Assembly: GCA_003615045.1 (NCBI GenBank)
Contig: ML014174.1
Span: 1 to 64,000 of the forward strand
Direction: 5' to 3'
Origin: Caulochytrium protostelioides
Taxonomy: Eukaryota > Chytridiomycota > Caulochytriomycetes > Caulochytriales > Caulochytriaceae
DNA length: 64,000 bases
Both the position numbers and the translations under genes were made by a program. Shown here piece by piece: positions 28,606 through 40,300 of this stretch. How positions within the stretch are numbered: position 1 is the first letter of the stretch; every line of letters begins with the position of its first letter. A model generated the notes under the pieces. That model was not told the origin of the DNA, made no database searches, and saw only the letters and a list, made by a program, of their open reading frames with translations.

Positions 28606-29643
28606 ATGCGCCCCTACGCTGCTACCGCCGTGGCCGTGACGCTGATTGCGTCGGCCTCGGCCTTCGTGCCGCGACGCCAGCTCGACCATCTGGCACGACG
28701 CGAGGAGGGTTACGTAACGACCGAGGCGCGATACATGACTCCGGAGATCCCCCACGCCACGCCTGCAGTCTATACGACGCCCAGCATCTACGAGGCCGCC
28801 GCTCAGGCTGAGACGACGGCCGCCCCAGCCCCGGCGGCCGAGGTGTCTCCGGCTCCGGATGTCCATTTCCAGGTGTCGCCGGCGCCCTCCGCATCGGGCG
28901 CCTACATGCCGGAACCGACGCCGACAACCGGGAACGCGGCCGCCGCAACCCCGCCTCCGACCACCGAGGCGGGCGGGTACCAGCAGAACGGTCCCGCCGA
29001 CGCCAACGCTCCCGCCACGTGCGACGAGGCGTACAGCACAGCGTGTGGCACTGCCGGCGGTGTGGCGCTGTGCCAGGCCGACCCGACCTCGGGCCAGACG
29101 CTCTCAGTCTGCATCAACAACTCGGACCACTCCGTGATCCCTGTCGAGGGCTCGGTCAACGTCTCGCAGGTCGCCGTCGGCAACAGCTGCGACCCCAGCC
29201 AGATGCCCCAGGACCTGTGCACGGCGCAGTGCGCTTCGACAACCATGATGTGCATGATGAATGGCGACGTCTCGACGGTCGTCTGCGGCTGCGATGTCAG
29301 CCCCGCCATCACCGACGCCGGGGCGTGGCAGCCGTACGGCGCGGCCTACCCGCAGGCGGCGTCGGCCGCCATCATTCCCACGGCGACGTCCGCCTACGAG
29401 ACCGCCAGCATGATGAGTGCCTGGGGCACGAGCTTGCCGACCGACATGGCGACGGCCGCGGGCCTGCCGTCTTCCACGGACGCGTCGGCGCCGCCCAGCG
29501 AGACCAGCGCGGACGCGGCCTCGACTGACGATCCGTACAACCTGGAGACATCAGGGGCCGTGTCGCGCGTCCGTTCGCACCAGCAGGCCATGAGCATCGC
29601 CGTGATTGTTGCATCGATCGGTGGGATGCTCTTGGCCCTGTAA
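28606..29643 (+). CDS. Secreted Cys-rich protein, probably GPI-anchored
   Basis: A 345-residue protein of unknown function. The ATG at 28606 starts a clean signal peptide (residues 1-19, AVAVTLIASASA core) followed by a dibasic PRRQ. An upstream in-frame ATG at 28429 would bury that signal, so 28606 was chosen. A Pro/Thr/Ala-rich stalk (about 45-125) leads to a Cys-rich domain (about 137-235) with about ten cysteines, including CGTAGGVALC and VCGCD, in which the G-V-A-L-C and C-x-x-x-x-x-C spacings resemble small extracellular chitin- or matrix-binding modules. No family can be named. A Ser/Thr-rich tail and terminal hydrophobic segment (SIAVIVASIGGMLLAL) look like a GPI signal. It shares overall design with the protein encoded at 26726-27391 but not its cysteine spacing. 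Confidence 0.75.
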   Translation: MRPYAATAVAVTLIASASAFVPRRQLDHLARREEGYVTTEARYMTPEIPHATPAVYTTPSIYEAAAQAETTAAPAPAAEVSPAPDVHFQVSPAPSASGAYMPEPTPTTGNAAAATPPPTTEAGGYQQNGPADANAPATCDEAYSTACGTAGGVALCQADPTSGQTLSVCINNSDHSVIPVEGSVNVSQVAVGNSCDPSQMPQDLCTAQCASTTMMCMMNGDVSTVVCGCDVSPAITDAGAWQPYGAAYPQAASAAIIPTATSAYETASMMSAWGTSLPTDMATAAGLPSSTDASAPPSETSADAASTDDPYNLETSGAVSRVRSHQQAMSIAVIVASIGGMLLAL

Positions 29644-30075
29644 ACGGCTTTAGTCCGCTTCTTTTCTCTTCTTTGTATATATGTGGCCAGCGGTTCCCCC
29701 CGTTGCGGGACTCTTCTTCTTTTGATATAAGTGATGACACATCATGCCGGCACATGCTTCACAAAATTGGAAGGCGTTAACGCGACGAATCGGTCCCTCG
29801 CAACACGATTGAAGGAGAAACCAATCATTGGTGTGAGAATGCTTGGACAAATAGCCGGATGGACAGACGGATGGGCGTAAAGGCTCAGGACGCATGAAAG
29901 AGGGGATGCGGAACATTACCTTTCGTACGTAGATAGCTGTCCGCTCACCAACGGCGCAGGTAGATCCCACCGACCTGCTCCGCCGCCCACCGGTCTTCAA
30001 TCCGCTCACCCGTGTCCTATATCAGGTGATATCTATAACTTAAAAAATAAGAAAAATGGCGAAGCAATGAACAGG

Positions 30076-31758
30076 TTACTCGTCGTCCGACATAATGTCC
30101 TCGTCCGAGTCCATCTCCTCGTCCGACTCCATGGCCTCGTCCGAGGCTTCCTCGGCGTCCGAGGCGTGGTCGAGTGCATGGGCCTCGCCCATCGACGCGA
30201 CGGCGAACGAGCCTTCGACACCGTTGATGGTGGCGGTCGTCAGGTCGCGGCCCTCCACGGCAATGACCTCGGGCAGGGAGAACTCCTCGCACCACTGGGA
30301 CACGACGGCCGAGGAGACGTGCGGGTTGGCCGGGGCGCCACGGTCGTCCGTGACGGCGCCGTCGGCGCCAGCCACGGCGTTGCCCGCGGCGTCCGTCGCC
30401 GGCGGCAGCGTGTGGTACGGAATGCGGCCGTTGTTCCAGTCGATAATGACGGTGCGGGCCGCGAGCGGGATGTTGATGGCGCCGCCGCGCTTCATGTAGC
30501 CGCGCTTGCGGCCGATCTGGATGAGGAAGTCACGAACCGTCTCGAAGGCGGGAATCTTGTAGAGAACCATCAGCGCTTCCGGGGTGCAGCGCTCGATAAT
30601 GAGCTGGACGGGCTGGATCGGGTCGTCGATGTGCTGGACCTTCACGCAGTTGCGGAGCAGCGTTGCGGCAAGGTCCTCGTTGCCGCGCTGCTTCGAGAAG
30701 ACGATACCGGGGCTGTCAATCAGCTTAATGTTCTTGTCGAGCTGGACAAACTGGAGGCCCTTGGTGACGCCCGGGGTGGAGCCCGCCGAGCAGACGCGTG
30801 ACCGCTTGAGCGAGTTGATGAGCGAGCTCTTGCCGACGTTAGGGAAACCCACGACGCCGACGTTGATCGCGGTCTTGATGTTGGCATTGCGACAGTAGTT
30901 CTTGAGCAGCTGGATCAGGGCGTCCGCACCAACGCACTCGCTAGAGCCCGCGAGCGAGCGGCCGGACATCTGGCCGATGTCAGTCTTGCTCTGACCGAGG
31001 TTGTTGCGCTGCATCTGGGTAGAGGCCTTGAACGCCAGGGTAGGGAACTCGTTGCGGAGGTACTTGAGCCATTGCTCGGTGACCTCTTTGGGAACCAAGT
31101 CGACCTTGTTGAGGATGAGGATGATACGCTTGTTGACACCCGCGTTGAGGATCATACGCTCGATCTCGCGCGTGCGGCAGCCCATCGGGTCGCGGGCGTC
31201 GAGGACCTGGAGGATCACATCGGCTTGGTCGACGACTTTGCGGAACTCGCGGAAGTACGCAGAGCGCGAGTCGTCGCGCTTGCCGAGAGCGGCGTCGGCG
31301 ACGGCCTGGTCGGCCATATTCTGCTGCTCGACGGCTGCGGCCTCGAAAAGGGACGCGCGCTCGTTGGCCTTTGCAATCAGGGCCTCGAGCTCGTTGCCAG
31401 TCGCGGGCGCCAACATCTCCTGCTTCGCCGCCGCCTTGCGGGCCGCTACGGCGGCCTTCGCCTCTTGCACCTGCTTCACGACCTCATCGCGGAACGGAAT
31501 CAGCTTCGGGATACCGGGGTCCTTCTTGAGGCCTAATTGACATGGCACGGCACGAGTCAAACGAAAGAGACAGCGCGGGCGGTGAGCGATCCATTATAAA
31601 AAAAGGGGGGCGGCGTGGGCCAAATGCAGGGAGTACTTACGCTTGGTCTGCGGGTTCTTGCGAGCGAGCTTGCGCTGTTTGCGGTGGTGCTCGTTGACAC
31701 GCTTGGTGATCTTGGCCCGCTGGCGGGTGGTCGTACGACCGCTCTTCAGCTTGCTCAT
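30076..31758 (-). CDS. NUG1: Nucleolar circularly permuted GTPase, nucleostemin/GNL3/Nug1 family
   Basis: Two exons, 31641-31758 and 30076-31532, are joined across a 108-nt intron (donor GTAAGT, acceptor TTAG) to give 524 residues. The junction restores QTKRLKKDPGIPKLIPF, the family's K-K-D-P-G-I-P motif. The basic N-terminus with EHHRKQRKLARK is the nucleolar signal region. GTPase motifs occur in the permuted order: NKVD (G4, about 182-185), then GFPNVGKSS (G1, about 268-276), then DSPG (G3, about 312-315). The end is a long acidic tail (repeats of S-D-E-E/D). These GTPases act in the nucleolus on pre-60S particles, in 27S pre-rRNA processing and export. The gene is divergent from the Nudix gene, with 1.1 kb between. 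Confidence 0.93.
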
Positions 31759-32854
31759 CGCGACAAGTCCGGCACGTCGCTGTATAGAATGGGAAACGGT
31801 AGGGGGGGTCAAGGATCGTTATAGGAACACAATCCAGCAAAAAGAACGGAGGGCGGGTGCGAGTACAGGGACGAGCACAGGAAAAGTCCGACAGTCGGAA
31901 CCGTGTACCAAGAACAGCCAGCAACACACGCGACGGGGTCTGCGGAAATCCAAGTAGGTCCAGCGTCCACCAGCGTCCGGCGAGTATAAAGCCATCAACA
32001 TCGTCATCGGCCGCTTTCACGATGTGTCCGTGGACGAGGCCTCGCCGTGGTCTTTCGGCTCGAGGTGCTGCCGGCACCAGGTGCGTTCCAGTGTTCGGCC
32101 CTGGGGTGTCGGTGGCGGGGCCTTCGTCCGCTCGGCGGGGATTGCGGGGTCAGCTGCCTCGATTCGCAGCGGGGTCGGGGCGGCGAGTCCGCCACAGGGG
32201 TTTCAAGGAGGGAGGGCGGTGCTGCGCCCCACAGGCGAATCGGCCGAGCGGCGAAAAGGGCGGATCGCCCGTTGCGATGATGCCATACCGAGAGAACTCC
32301 GCTCGGTCCAAGGCCTCGACTGCCGATCCCGATACCACATCTCCACCCGTACAATCGATCCATCCCGATCCATCGGATAACCACGAAGCAGAACCAAGAG
32401 TCCTATCCGATACACCTTGTTCATGTAGGCCAGTCATCTGTATGTTGATAGGGATCAATGAGTTGCATGCTTATCATGGTATGATAAACAGTCAAGGATC
32501 TTCATGCATGTTTTGGAGACACCGTGTTAATGAACACTGAAAGCTACCCATTGGTTCTGCGAGAATAACAGCTGCTGCTGCTGCTGATGCCTATGATGTC
32601 CTATGAAGGGTCTTCCTCCACGTGCATTGCTCAGCGGTCATTCCGGACCCGATGACGACGGCCTGTTTTGCCGCTTTGTGTCTTTTCCGTCTATCTCGAG
32701 CCCCCGTGGCCTACACACCCAAACGCCCACGATACGCCGCATCATTTGCCAATCAACAAGGAACAATGAGCCATGCAAAAATAATGGATCGACACGGCCA
32801 TCACCCGCCACCTCCTGATACATCCGTTTCCGCGATGTCACGGTTGTTCCACGT
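31759..32854. other. Divergent promoter region, no gene seen
   Basis: This separates the Nug1-like gene (minus) from the Nudix gene (plus). It includes a short (CTG)n tract at about 32571-32586. Open frames on both strands have no recognisable protein features. Confidence 0.6.
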
Positions 32855-33899
32855 ATGGCGTGGCCTCTCCGACCTTTCACGAGCCGTGTTGGCCGTCGCG
32901 CATCGACCTTGCTGACCGCCGCTGGACCCTGTGACCTTCCCGCTGTCTCTGCGTCTTACCCCCTGCGTCGTGCCGCGATGCCGCCGCCGACGTCCGTGTC
33001 TCCGGCCGCGCTAGCCGCGCCGGCCGCGGCCCCACGCGTACTGCAACCGGCGACCCTGACCACCACCGGCGACCAGCCCTCCCATCCGGAGCAGTACCGC
33101 ATCGTCGATGAGAAGACTGTCTACAAACGCTATATCCGGGTAAGTCCACCCGACCGCCTCCGTGATGCGGGTCTGACCTCGACTCGCAGCCCTGTCATAC
33201 TCACTCGGACTCGATGTTTTGGGATGTGCTGCTGTGCGATGGTATGATCGGATGCCCTTTCGCCTGTGATGCTGTGATGCGATGCTCTTATACGTCTTCT
33301 CTATGAACCATGTCCAGATCTTGAGCCGTACGACCGAGCACCCCGTGACGCAGGTCCGCACCGACTGGGATATCGTGGGCAGCGCATACCCCCTGTTCTG
33401 CGTCGTGTTCCCCTTCTTTACCGCGACGCAGTCCACGCGCCTTGTCCGCGAGTACATGCAAGGCCCGAATACGTTCGCGTATACGCTGGCGGCCGGAGCG
33501 TTCGAGGCGCACAAGCACACGTCGCCGCTCGTGGCGGCCCAGCGCGAGATGAGCGAAGAAGCGCGACTGCGCGGGGGGCGCTATGTGAACCTGGCGCAGC
33601 TGGACGACGCTGCTGAGCTCGCCGAAGCCGCGCACTGGACGGATCCCGCCGTGCTGGCCAAGCTGCCGCTCGAGCTCAAGTGGGGCACCAACAGGTTTGT
33701 GCCGTACCTGTGCATCGACCCGGAGGATGACCCAACTCCGTACGACCGCGACGCGGAGGAAGCCGACATGACGGTCGTGCAGGTCACGATCGCCGAGCTG
33801 AGGCAGCTCATCCTCCGTGGGCAAGTCCTGCTGCCCAGTGTGCAAACGATCTGGTGCGGACTCGAATGGCTGCGCGCCGAGGGGCTTCTGCGCGAATAG
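32855..33899 (+). CDS. Nudix hydrolase, probable ADP-ribose/nucleoside-diphosphate-sugar pyrophosphatase
   Basis: Exons 32855-33139 and 33318-33899 are joined across a 178-nt intron (donor GTAAGT, acceptor CCAG, phase 0) to give 288 residues. The junction reads KTVYKRYIR-ILSRTTEHPVT. The Nudix box is visible at about 155-180: G-A-F-E, then AAQREMSEEARLRGG, matching the G-x5-E-x7-R-E-U-x-E-E consensus with an early loop variation. The residues before it (WDIVGSAYPLFCVVFPF) form the usual central strand. The N-terminus (RPFTSRVGRRAST) is basic, without acidic residues, and resembles a mitochondrial presequence; Met42 is an alternative cytosolic start. Nudix enzymes of this length often cleave ADP-ribose or UDP-glucose; the exact substrate is not visible. 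Confidence 0.78.
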
Positions 33900-33995
33900 C
33901 GCCACCGTCCGTGCCATAAGCATATAGTGAATGGAGATCGAGGCATCCTGAGAATCAGCGGCGACGCCGAGCGTGGCGATCGGTGACGACAGGGC

Positions 33996-35984
33996 CTACT
34001 CGGAACGGAGAAAGGTCACCGTGGAGGCCGGACGACAGCCGGTCTCCTTGACGCGGCCCTGCTGCGTGACACGCGCCAGCGCGGCCACATACGTCGCCTC
34101 ATCCAGCGCGTCGTCGCCAGACGTCTTGGCGAGATCCGCATACAGGTCCATGAACCCGCGGCTCGCCAGCCCGAACTGCACAATCTGATCCTCCAGCACG
34201 TGCACGATCATGTCCGCCAGCGCGGCGCGGCGCGCGGCTTCCGCGGGGGGCACCGCGAATACGCGCAACGAGCCGAGCTTCGCCTCGCCGGCGCGCGAGG
34301 TCGTGCCTTTCTGGTACCGTTGCAGCGACGGCTTCCCGAACGCCCCCCTTTTCTTAAACGGGCTCATCGCGTCTGCCTGGCGGCCGTAGGGCGTCCCATG
34401 GTGTGGGCGGTGCCCGACGAGCCCGCCGCCGCCACCGGCAACCGGATGCTGCGCCAGGACATTCGAAACGTCGCGGTCCAAGGGCGTCCGCTGCGTCAAG
34501 AACGCCGCCGGCGACGCCGGCGTCGGCGCAAACGGGTTGGCGCCGTGGAGACTCGGGCTCGGGCTCGTCGTCGACGCCATGGGCGTCGCGGCGGCGGTGC
34601 CGCCAAAGCCTTGCATCTCCAGCCGCTTCGCGAAGCTCAAAGGCTCACGGCTGCGAGACGGCGTCCGACCGGGGGTGTCGACGGCTTGGTCGAACGAGAG
34701 CGTGTCGTGCGCCGACGCGAAGCTGCCCGCCAGACCGCCGACCAAGGCGCTGCCACCGCTACCGCCGATGAAGCCGCCGCCGCCGGCATGGGAACTGAAG
34801 GCGTGGCGAGCGCGCATCGGCGAGGAGGATAGCGGGTCGAACGGCGCATCGCGCCATCCGTTGCCGCCGTTGCTGCCGCCGCCGAAGCTGCCGGTGTCGG
34901 GGATGGCAACCGCCATGGTGGTGTCGCGCCGCGTCGAAGTCGGCTGCGGCGGCCGCGCCGTGGACCAGCCCGGCGCGGGTGCCGACGGCCCCGGATGGCT
35001 CGTGAAGGCGCTGGCGGACGCCGCATCGATCCCCTGTGAAAGGGCGCCAAAGCCCGCGTGTTCTGCGGCTGGCTGCTGCGACTGACTGCCTAGCACGCCG
35101 GACCCGGAGCCGAAGCCGAAGCCGAAACCGAAACCGAGGCCGGGATCGGAGCTCAGCAGCATCGGTTCGCTCGGGTCCACTGACCGACCCGCGGTCAGGA
35201 CCATGCGCTCCGGGGGCGCGTCGACTCGCCGGGGAGTCGGAGGCGGCGAGCCGCCCGCGACCATGGCCGACGCGTGGGCCGGCGGGCTGAGGCACGCATG
35301 GAACCGGTGGATCAGCCGATGGCGCGACGGTGGCGGCGCCGCCTCGTCGGAATCGTGGGCCATGCCCTCCGCACGGGGCGGCAGGAGTGGCGGCGGCGAC
35401 GCGTCCGTCTGCATGGGCGCTATCGCCGCCGCCGCCGCCGCCGGTGGGCCGAGGCAGATGGGGTCGTCCGGCAGCATGGCGGCCATCATGGGATCCTGTT
35501 CGAGAAAGACGTTGTCGTGCGACGCGACGAGCGGCGCCGGACGAAACGGGTTGGCGTAGAGTTCGGGTGAGACAGGCGCCGGACCATGCACTGACGGCGC
35601 GGGCGGCCACGGCGCGATCGTGCTCCGGCGGCCGCTTCCCGCGCCGCTGCCCAACATCCCGACACCGAAGCTGCCGCCGCCGCCGCTGTGGAAACCGCCG
35701 CCGCCAAAGCCGCCGCGGCCGCCGCTCGGCGTGCAGCTGGGACCCATCCCACCCGTGCCATACCCGCACCCGGCGCCACCGTGGCGCAGCGGATGCGTGG
35801 GCGTCATGCGGGGGCCGGGCATGCCGAACTCGTTCAGGGAGCACTGGGAGAGGAGCGCGGTGACTTTGGACGAGGGCGTGAAGGGCGCCTGCGAAGGCGT
35901 CGGGGCCGGGCGCGTGACAGCCATGGACGGCATCGCTGGCCGGCCCCGCGCTCCAGCCGGATTCGTCGCAGCCTGCACGATCAC
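33996..35984 (-). CDS. Gly/FG-rich low-complexity protein with a small conserved-looking C-terminal domain
   Basis: A 662-residue protein I do not recognise. Residues about 1-520 are disordered: Gly-, Pro-, Ala- and Ser-rich, with runs such as GFGFGFGFGSGSG and scattered FG dipeptides. The last 130 residues differ: SPFKKRGAFGKPSLQRYQKG is basic, and then ADMIVHVLEDQIVQFGLASRGF and ATYVAALARVTQQGRVKE read like an amphipathic helical unit, possibly a winged helix. Steady synonymous third-position GC and the sharp change in composition support a real gene. FG content suggests, but does not prove, a nucleoporin-like or condensate-forming role. No intron; a single upstream Met was used. Confidence 0.6.
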   Translation of the reverse strand: MIVQAATNPAGARGRPAMPSMAVTRPAPTPSQAPFTPSSKVTALLSQCSLNEFGMPGPRMTPTHPLRHGGAGCGYGTGGMGPSCTPSGGRGGFGGGGFHSGGGGSFGVGMLGSGAGSGRRSTIAPWPPAPSVHGPAPVSPELYANPFRPAPLVASHDNVFLEQDPMMAAMLPDDPICLGPPAAAAAAIAPMQTDASPPPLLPPRAEGMAHDSDEAAPPPSRHRLIHRFHACLSPPAHASAMVAGGSPPPTPRRVDAPPERMVLTAGRSVDPSEPMLLSSDPGLGFGFGFGFGSGSGVLGSQSQQPAAEHAGFGALSQGIDAASASAFTSHPGPSAPAPGWSTARPPQPTSTRRDTTMAVAIPDTGSFGGGSNGGNGWRDAPFDPLSSSPMRARHAFSSHAGGGGFIGGSGGSALVGGLAGSFASAHDTLSFDQAVDTPGRTPSRSREPLSFAKRLEMQGFGGTAAATPMASTTSPSPSLHGANPFAPTPASPAAFLTQRTPLDRDVSNVLAQHPVAGGGGGLVGHRPHHGTPYGRQADAMSPFKKRGAFGKPSLQRYQKGTTSRAGEAKLGSLRVFAVPPAEAARRAALADMIVHVLEDQIVQFGLASRGFMDLYADLAKTSGDDALDEATYVAALARVTQQGRVKETGCRPASTVTFLRSE

Positions 35985-37383
35985 GCTGATCTCCTGACTT
36001 AAGGCATCCAGCGGCGCTGTCGTGGCGTGAACCGGGCGATCCGATCCCCAGCCAGCGCTAAGGGAGGATCCCCGCTGATGGCGATCACCTCGTGCCGCAA
36101 GCGGGGAATGAGACCTATCCGAGCGACCCGAGGATCCTGTGAATCACGCCGCTGTCGTGGACTCGGTGTGGCACGCCTGCACTGCCCAGATAACGACGTC
36201 GGGTGCGCTCATCCTGCGTGGCGCCTGCTCATCGACTCCGGCGTCCGCCGCCGAGGAAAAGGCAGACGCGACCGGCGCCTGCGGGCTAATCAGCACCGCG
36301 ATGGGCGGGGTCGGGCCAGCGGTCGGGTCCCCGCTACCCGCACCGCCGCGGCACAGGGCCCGGATCCGGAGGCGAGGTGGCACGCTACGGGAAGCGGCCG
36401 AAAGCTTACTACACGGAAAGCTTGATCCTCTGCCGATCAGTGCTTGCCGATCGTCGGAGATCGCGATGCCCACGGATCAGGGCTCAGGTCAATCAGGACG
36501 CTGGGAGGATAACAAAACGGTCTATGAAACTAAAATTAAAGGGCGCCCAGGAAGGGAAGGGTGCGCACGGGCACTAGTCGGAGAATGAATGAATGCAGCG
36601 GAGAACAGGGCCGTCGGGGACAGCCCGTTCCTCGGTTCCTCGGGTGATCGGAACCCATGGTGAGGAGCGTCCATGCCCGAGACCCCTCAACCTCCAGCGT
36701 CCAGCGTCTCTCTCAATCTACCATCCGCGGTTTCATACGGCTCCAGCCGGCGATCGCCATGGCCCCCGGACGCGAGAGCGCACCGTACGCGCCGTCCCCG
36801 CCCCGCCATGCGCCGGCCGTGATGGCGCTTGCCCGCCAGCCCGCCCGCGTCACACCGTCGAGCCCCCTGCCGAGTGCGCCGCGCAAGGCTGGGCCATGGG
36901 CCGCGGCCGATCGCCGTCCCCTCACCGTGGCGGGTGCCGTTGCTGTTGTCACTGTCGCTGTCGTCGTCTGCATCGCCGTTGCCGCTCGCCGTGACGGGAG
37001 AGCGCGATGACCTCCAAGCATGAGGGCCCAGTCGCGCGGTTCGGGCGCAGGACCCACAGCTCAGTCCCCTCTCGTTGCGATCCGGTCGGCGCCCACGCAG
37101 GCGCCCGAACGAACTCACCAGGAGCCCTGACCGCAGCAACGGCAGCATGCATGCATCGAGTATACGACGCGTTAGCGCCCTGGTATCCTCTACATCGTGG
37201 ATAGGCTCACCGATGCCAGACGGATGTGGTATGCCAGGTAACCACCCTGAGGGGTCAGTATGCGATGAGATAGATGAAAGATACAAGTCACAGCAAGAAT
37301 CAGCGAAGGCGACAGCACAAACATACATCAACCCCAAGAGGGCTGGCCAGGGATGATACCGTCAGGACGTGGCATGGGCCGGA
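35985..37383. other. 1.4 kb intergenic, possible small membrane protein
   Basis: The only frame of interest is a plus-strand one within 36657-37010. From an internal ATG at about 36759 it would encode about 83 residues ending in one hydrophobic helix (LTVAGAVAVVTVAVVVCIAVAA) and basic residues. A tail-anchored microprotein is possible, but the composition also fits chance in GC-rich DNA. Otherwise nothing is seen. Confidence 0.35.
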
Positions 37384-40300
37384 TCAGCTTTCGTTGGGAC
37401 CCGCCAGCATCAGGCTGGCGGCTGAGCTGCCCCAGAGCCCGAGTTTCGCGAGGTGGCCCAGATCGACTTGTTCACGGGCGTTCACGGCAATGAACCGGTC
37501 GACAACCTGCTTCATGGGCGCGACCAGCGCCGGCTGCGCTTCGTACGTATCAAGCAAGCGGTTGATCTGCAGGCGCGCATCGGCGTCCATCGTTGCCGTT
37601 TTGGCGGCCGCGCGGCAGCGCGCGGGGTCGAGCAGCGACGCGTAGTAGTGCAGCTGGGTCGCGAGCTGCCGGTCGGTGTAGCGGTACGCCATGACGCCGC
37701 GGCACCCGGGCACGAGGCAGCGTCGGCCATACACTGACATCTGCTTCGTGATGGTCTGGCAAACGCGGTCGTCGCACACGAGCTCGCGGCTGGACCAGCG
37801 CGCGATGTGGGCGCGGATCGCCATCGTCAGCTGCACGCTGAGGCTGGCGACGACGTGGGGTGCACCGCAGTGACCGCAGAGCAGGCCGTCCACAATCTTC
37901 TGCGCCTCCGCGTCGTAGGACGCGAGGCCGCGAAAGGGCGTGGCTGTCTGGCAGCCGAAGCACACGACCTGCCAGGGTTCCGCGTCCCGGAAGCGCTCTT
38001 CGTCCGAGAGCTGGCTGCGGAGCACGAACCCGCTCTCGCCGCCCCACCCGAGGGCGTCGCCGCCGCCGGTACCGCCGGCGCCACCGTGCTTTTGGTACTT
38101 TTGGGGGTCGAGGCCCATGCACTCGGCCAGCAGTGCGCTGTCGGTGCCCTCAATGACGCCGCAGAGACGCGCGACCGGCGGATGCACCTGGGTCGAGAGG
38201 TACCACTCCGTGTCGACGTCGAGGCCGCTGCCCGGCTTCATCACGTCGTCCGGGTGCCACGCGCGGCCCGCGAGCCCGGGCACGTCGGGCGACTCCTGCT
38301 TGCACACGATGTACGGGACCGTGTCGCCGGCACGCATCTGCTTGCCGCGGGACACGGCGCGCAGCGCGACTTGCACGTGGGGCTGTGATTTTTGGTCGGG
38401 ATACTCGTTCGGATTCTTGGTGAGGTTTTTGTAGATGATGAACTTGGTGATCGGCGTTCGGCCTTCGCGGACGGCTTCGCCGACGTGCGTCAAGTAGGCA
38501 TGGATCGCTTGCAGCGCATCGTCGGTTTCGACGGCCGCCGCCTCGCCGGACTCGCCGTTCGGCGGTGGCGAGGCGCTCGTGCCCCGCTTCGGCGCGTCCG
38601 AGGCTGATGACTCCATCAAGAAGAGCTTGTTCAGTACGTACGTGGAGGTCTCGATTGAGAGCTGGCACCAGTCGCGACGCACTAGGTCCAGGCCCTTCAT
38701 CTCTAGCACCGTCTCGATCGTGGGCCCCCGGTCGTTGGTGACCTTCAGGGCGGCATACTTTTTCTTTTTGAGGAGCAGCATGCGCTGGAAGATGGCATCC
38801 GTCTCGATCTCTAACAGCTTGTAGCGCTTGTTGACCAGCTTCTGAAGCTCCATGCCCATCTTTTTGACTTCGGCGTAGTTGAACGTGTTGGTGTGGATCA
38901 TGATCGAATCCGTGTCGCCGTAAATCACATCGAACCCGTTCTGGCCAGCGAGATCGACTGTGTTCTGCAGAATCTCACGGCCTTTGCTCGTGATCAGCAC
39001 CGCCAGCGGTTTCGCGTAGAACCGCGACATGCTGAACCCGAGACAGCCGTACATCGAGTTCGCCGTCAGCTTGATTGCTTTCTGACGGATGTCATACTGC
39101 ATGTACTTGTCTTGCGAAAGACCGTCTTCCTTCATCAGCTGCTTCACCTCACGGCGACGACGCACGAGACTCTCCAGAACCATGGGCAGCACGCCGCGCT
39201 CCGCAGCGGAGTCAGGCACGTCAGGGCAGGTCGTGTTTTCGTCGCGCTGAACCGTCGTGAAACAGATGTTGAACTCCTGGATGATCGACGGGTACAGACT
39301 ATTGAAGTCGAGCACCAACACGTACCGGTCGTAGAACCCTTTACGCGGTTCCAGCACAAGACCGCCCGCATACGCGGGCTTGCGACGGCCCTTCCCGGCA
39401 TTCGCGTTCGCGTTACCGGCGTCTGCGCCGGCCTCATCGGTTCGGACGAGGGATGCTTCCTTGCTGCCAAAGGGCGCGCGGTCCGGCACCAAGTACTTGC
39501 GGTTGTGGAACTCGTGCAGCAGCAGGTACTCGTTGCGCTCGGAGCGGGCGCCCGCGACCGTGCGCGACCACAAATTACCCGCGAGGTTCGTCAGCTGCCG
39601 GGTGAGCGGCAGGATCTGGAGCTTGTTCATGAGCGAGAACGTGAGGAAGCAGTCGTACTCGGCGTGCTTCAGCATATGCAGGAGCTTCTCGCTGGACTCA
39701 AAGTAGGAGGCTGTCGCCTCGAAATCGATGTCCTGACGCGCCAGCTTCAGCTCCGTCTGGGCGAGATAGGTCAGACTGTACTGCTTGGCACGGATGTGCT
39801 CCTGGGCGGCGCGGTAGGTATCGCACATGATGCGGCCCGCAGAGACCTGTCGTTCGGCAGCCGTCGAGTCGCCCATACCGGCGCCGCCGGACTGCAGCTT
39901 GGGCCATCGCGTCCGCCGTAGCCGGCCAAGCTTGCTCCACTGGTCGAGCTTGAGCGTCTGCATGCGGTGCAGCAGCACATCCAGATCAAAGTCGATGTAG
40001 TTGTGGCCGACAATCACGTCCGGGTCAGCGCGGTGGATCTTAGCCATCAGAAAGCTCAGCAGGCCCATCTCGTTCCCCAGCAGCACGGTGGGGCCGAGCT
40101 CGTTCGACTTGAGCGCTTGCTCGAAATGCAGCGGCCACGGCGCGCTGCCGAGCTGCCGCAGACTGATCACTCGCTGCGGTCGCGACCGCGGGTGGCGCGG
40201 GTCGAAGGGCGCATCCAGCGGTACATGGTCGTAAAGGTGGGCCGCGACCGCGACGACTTCCTTCACGTGCTTTGCGGGGTTCGTGACCGTCCGGATACTC

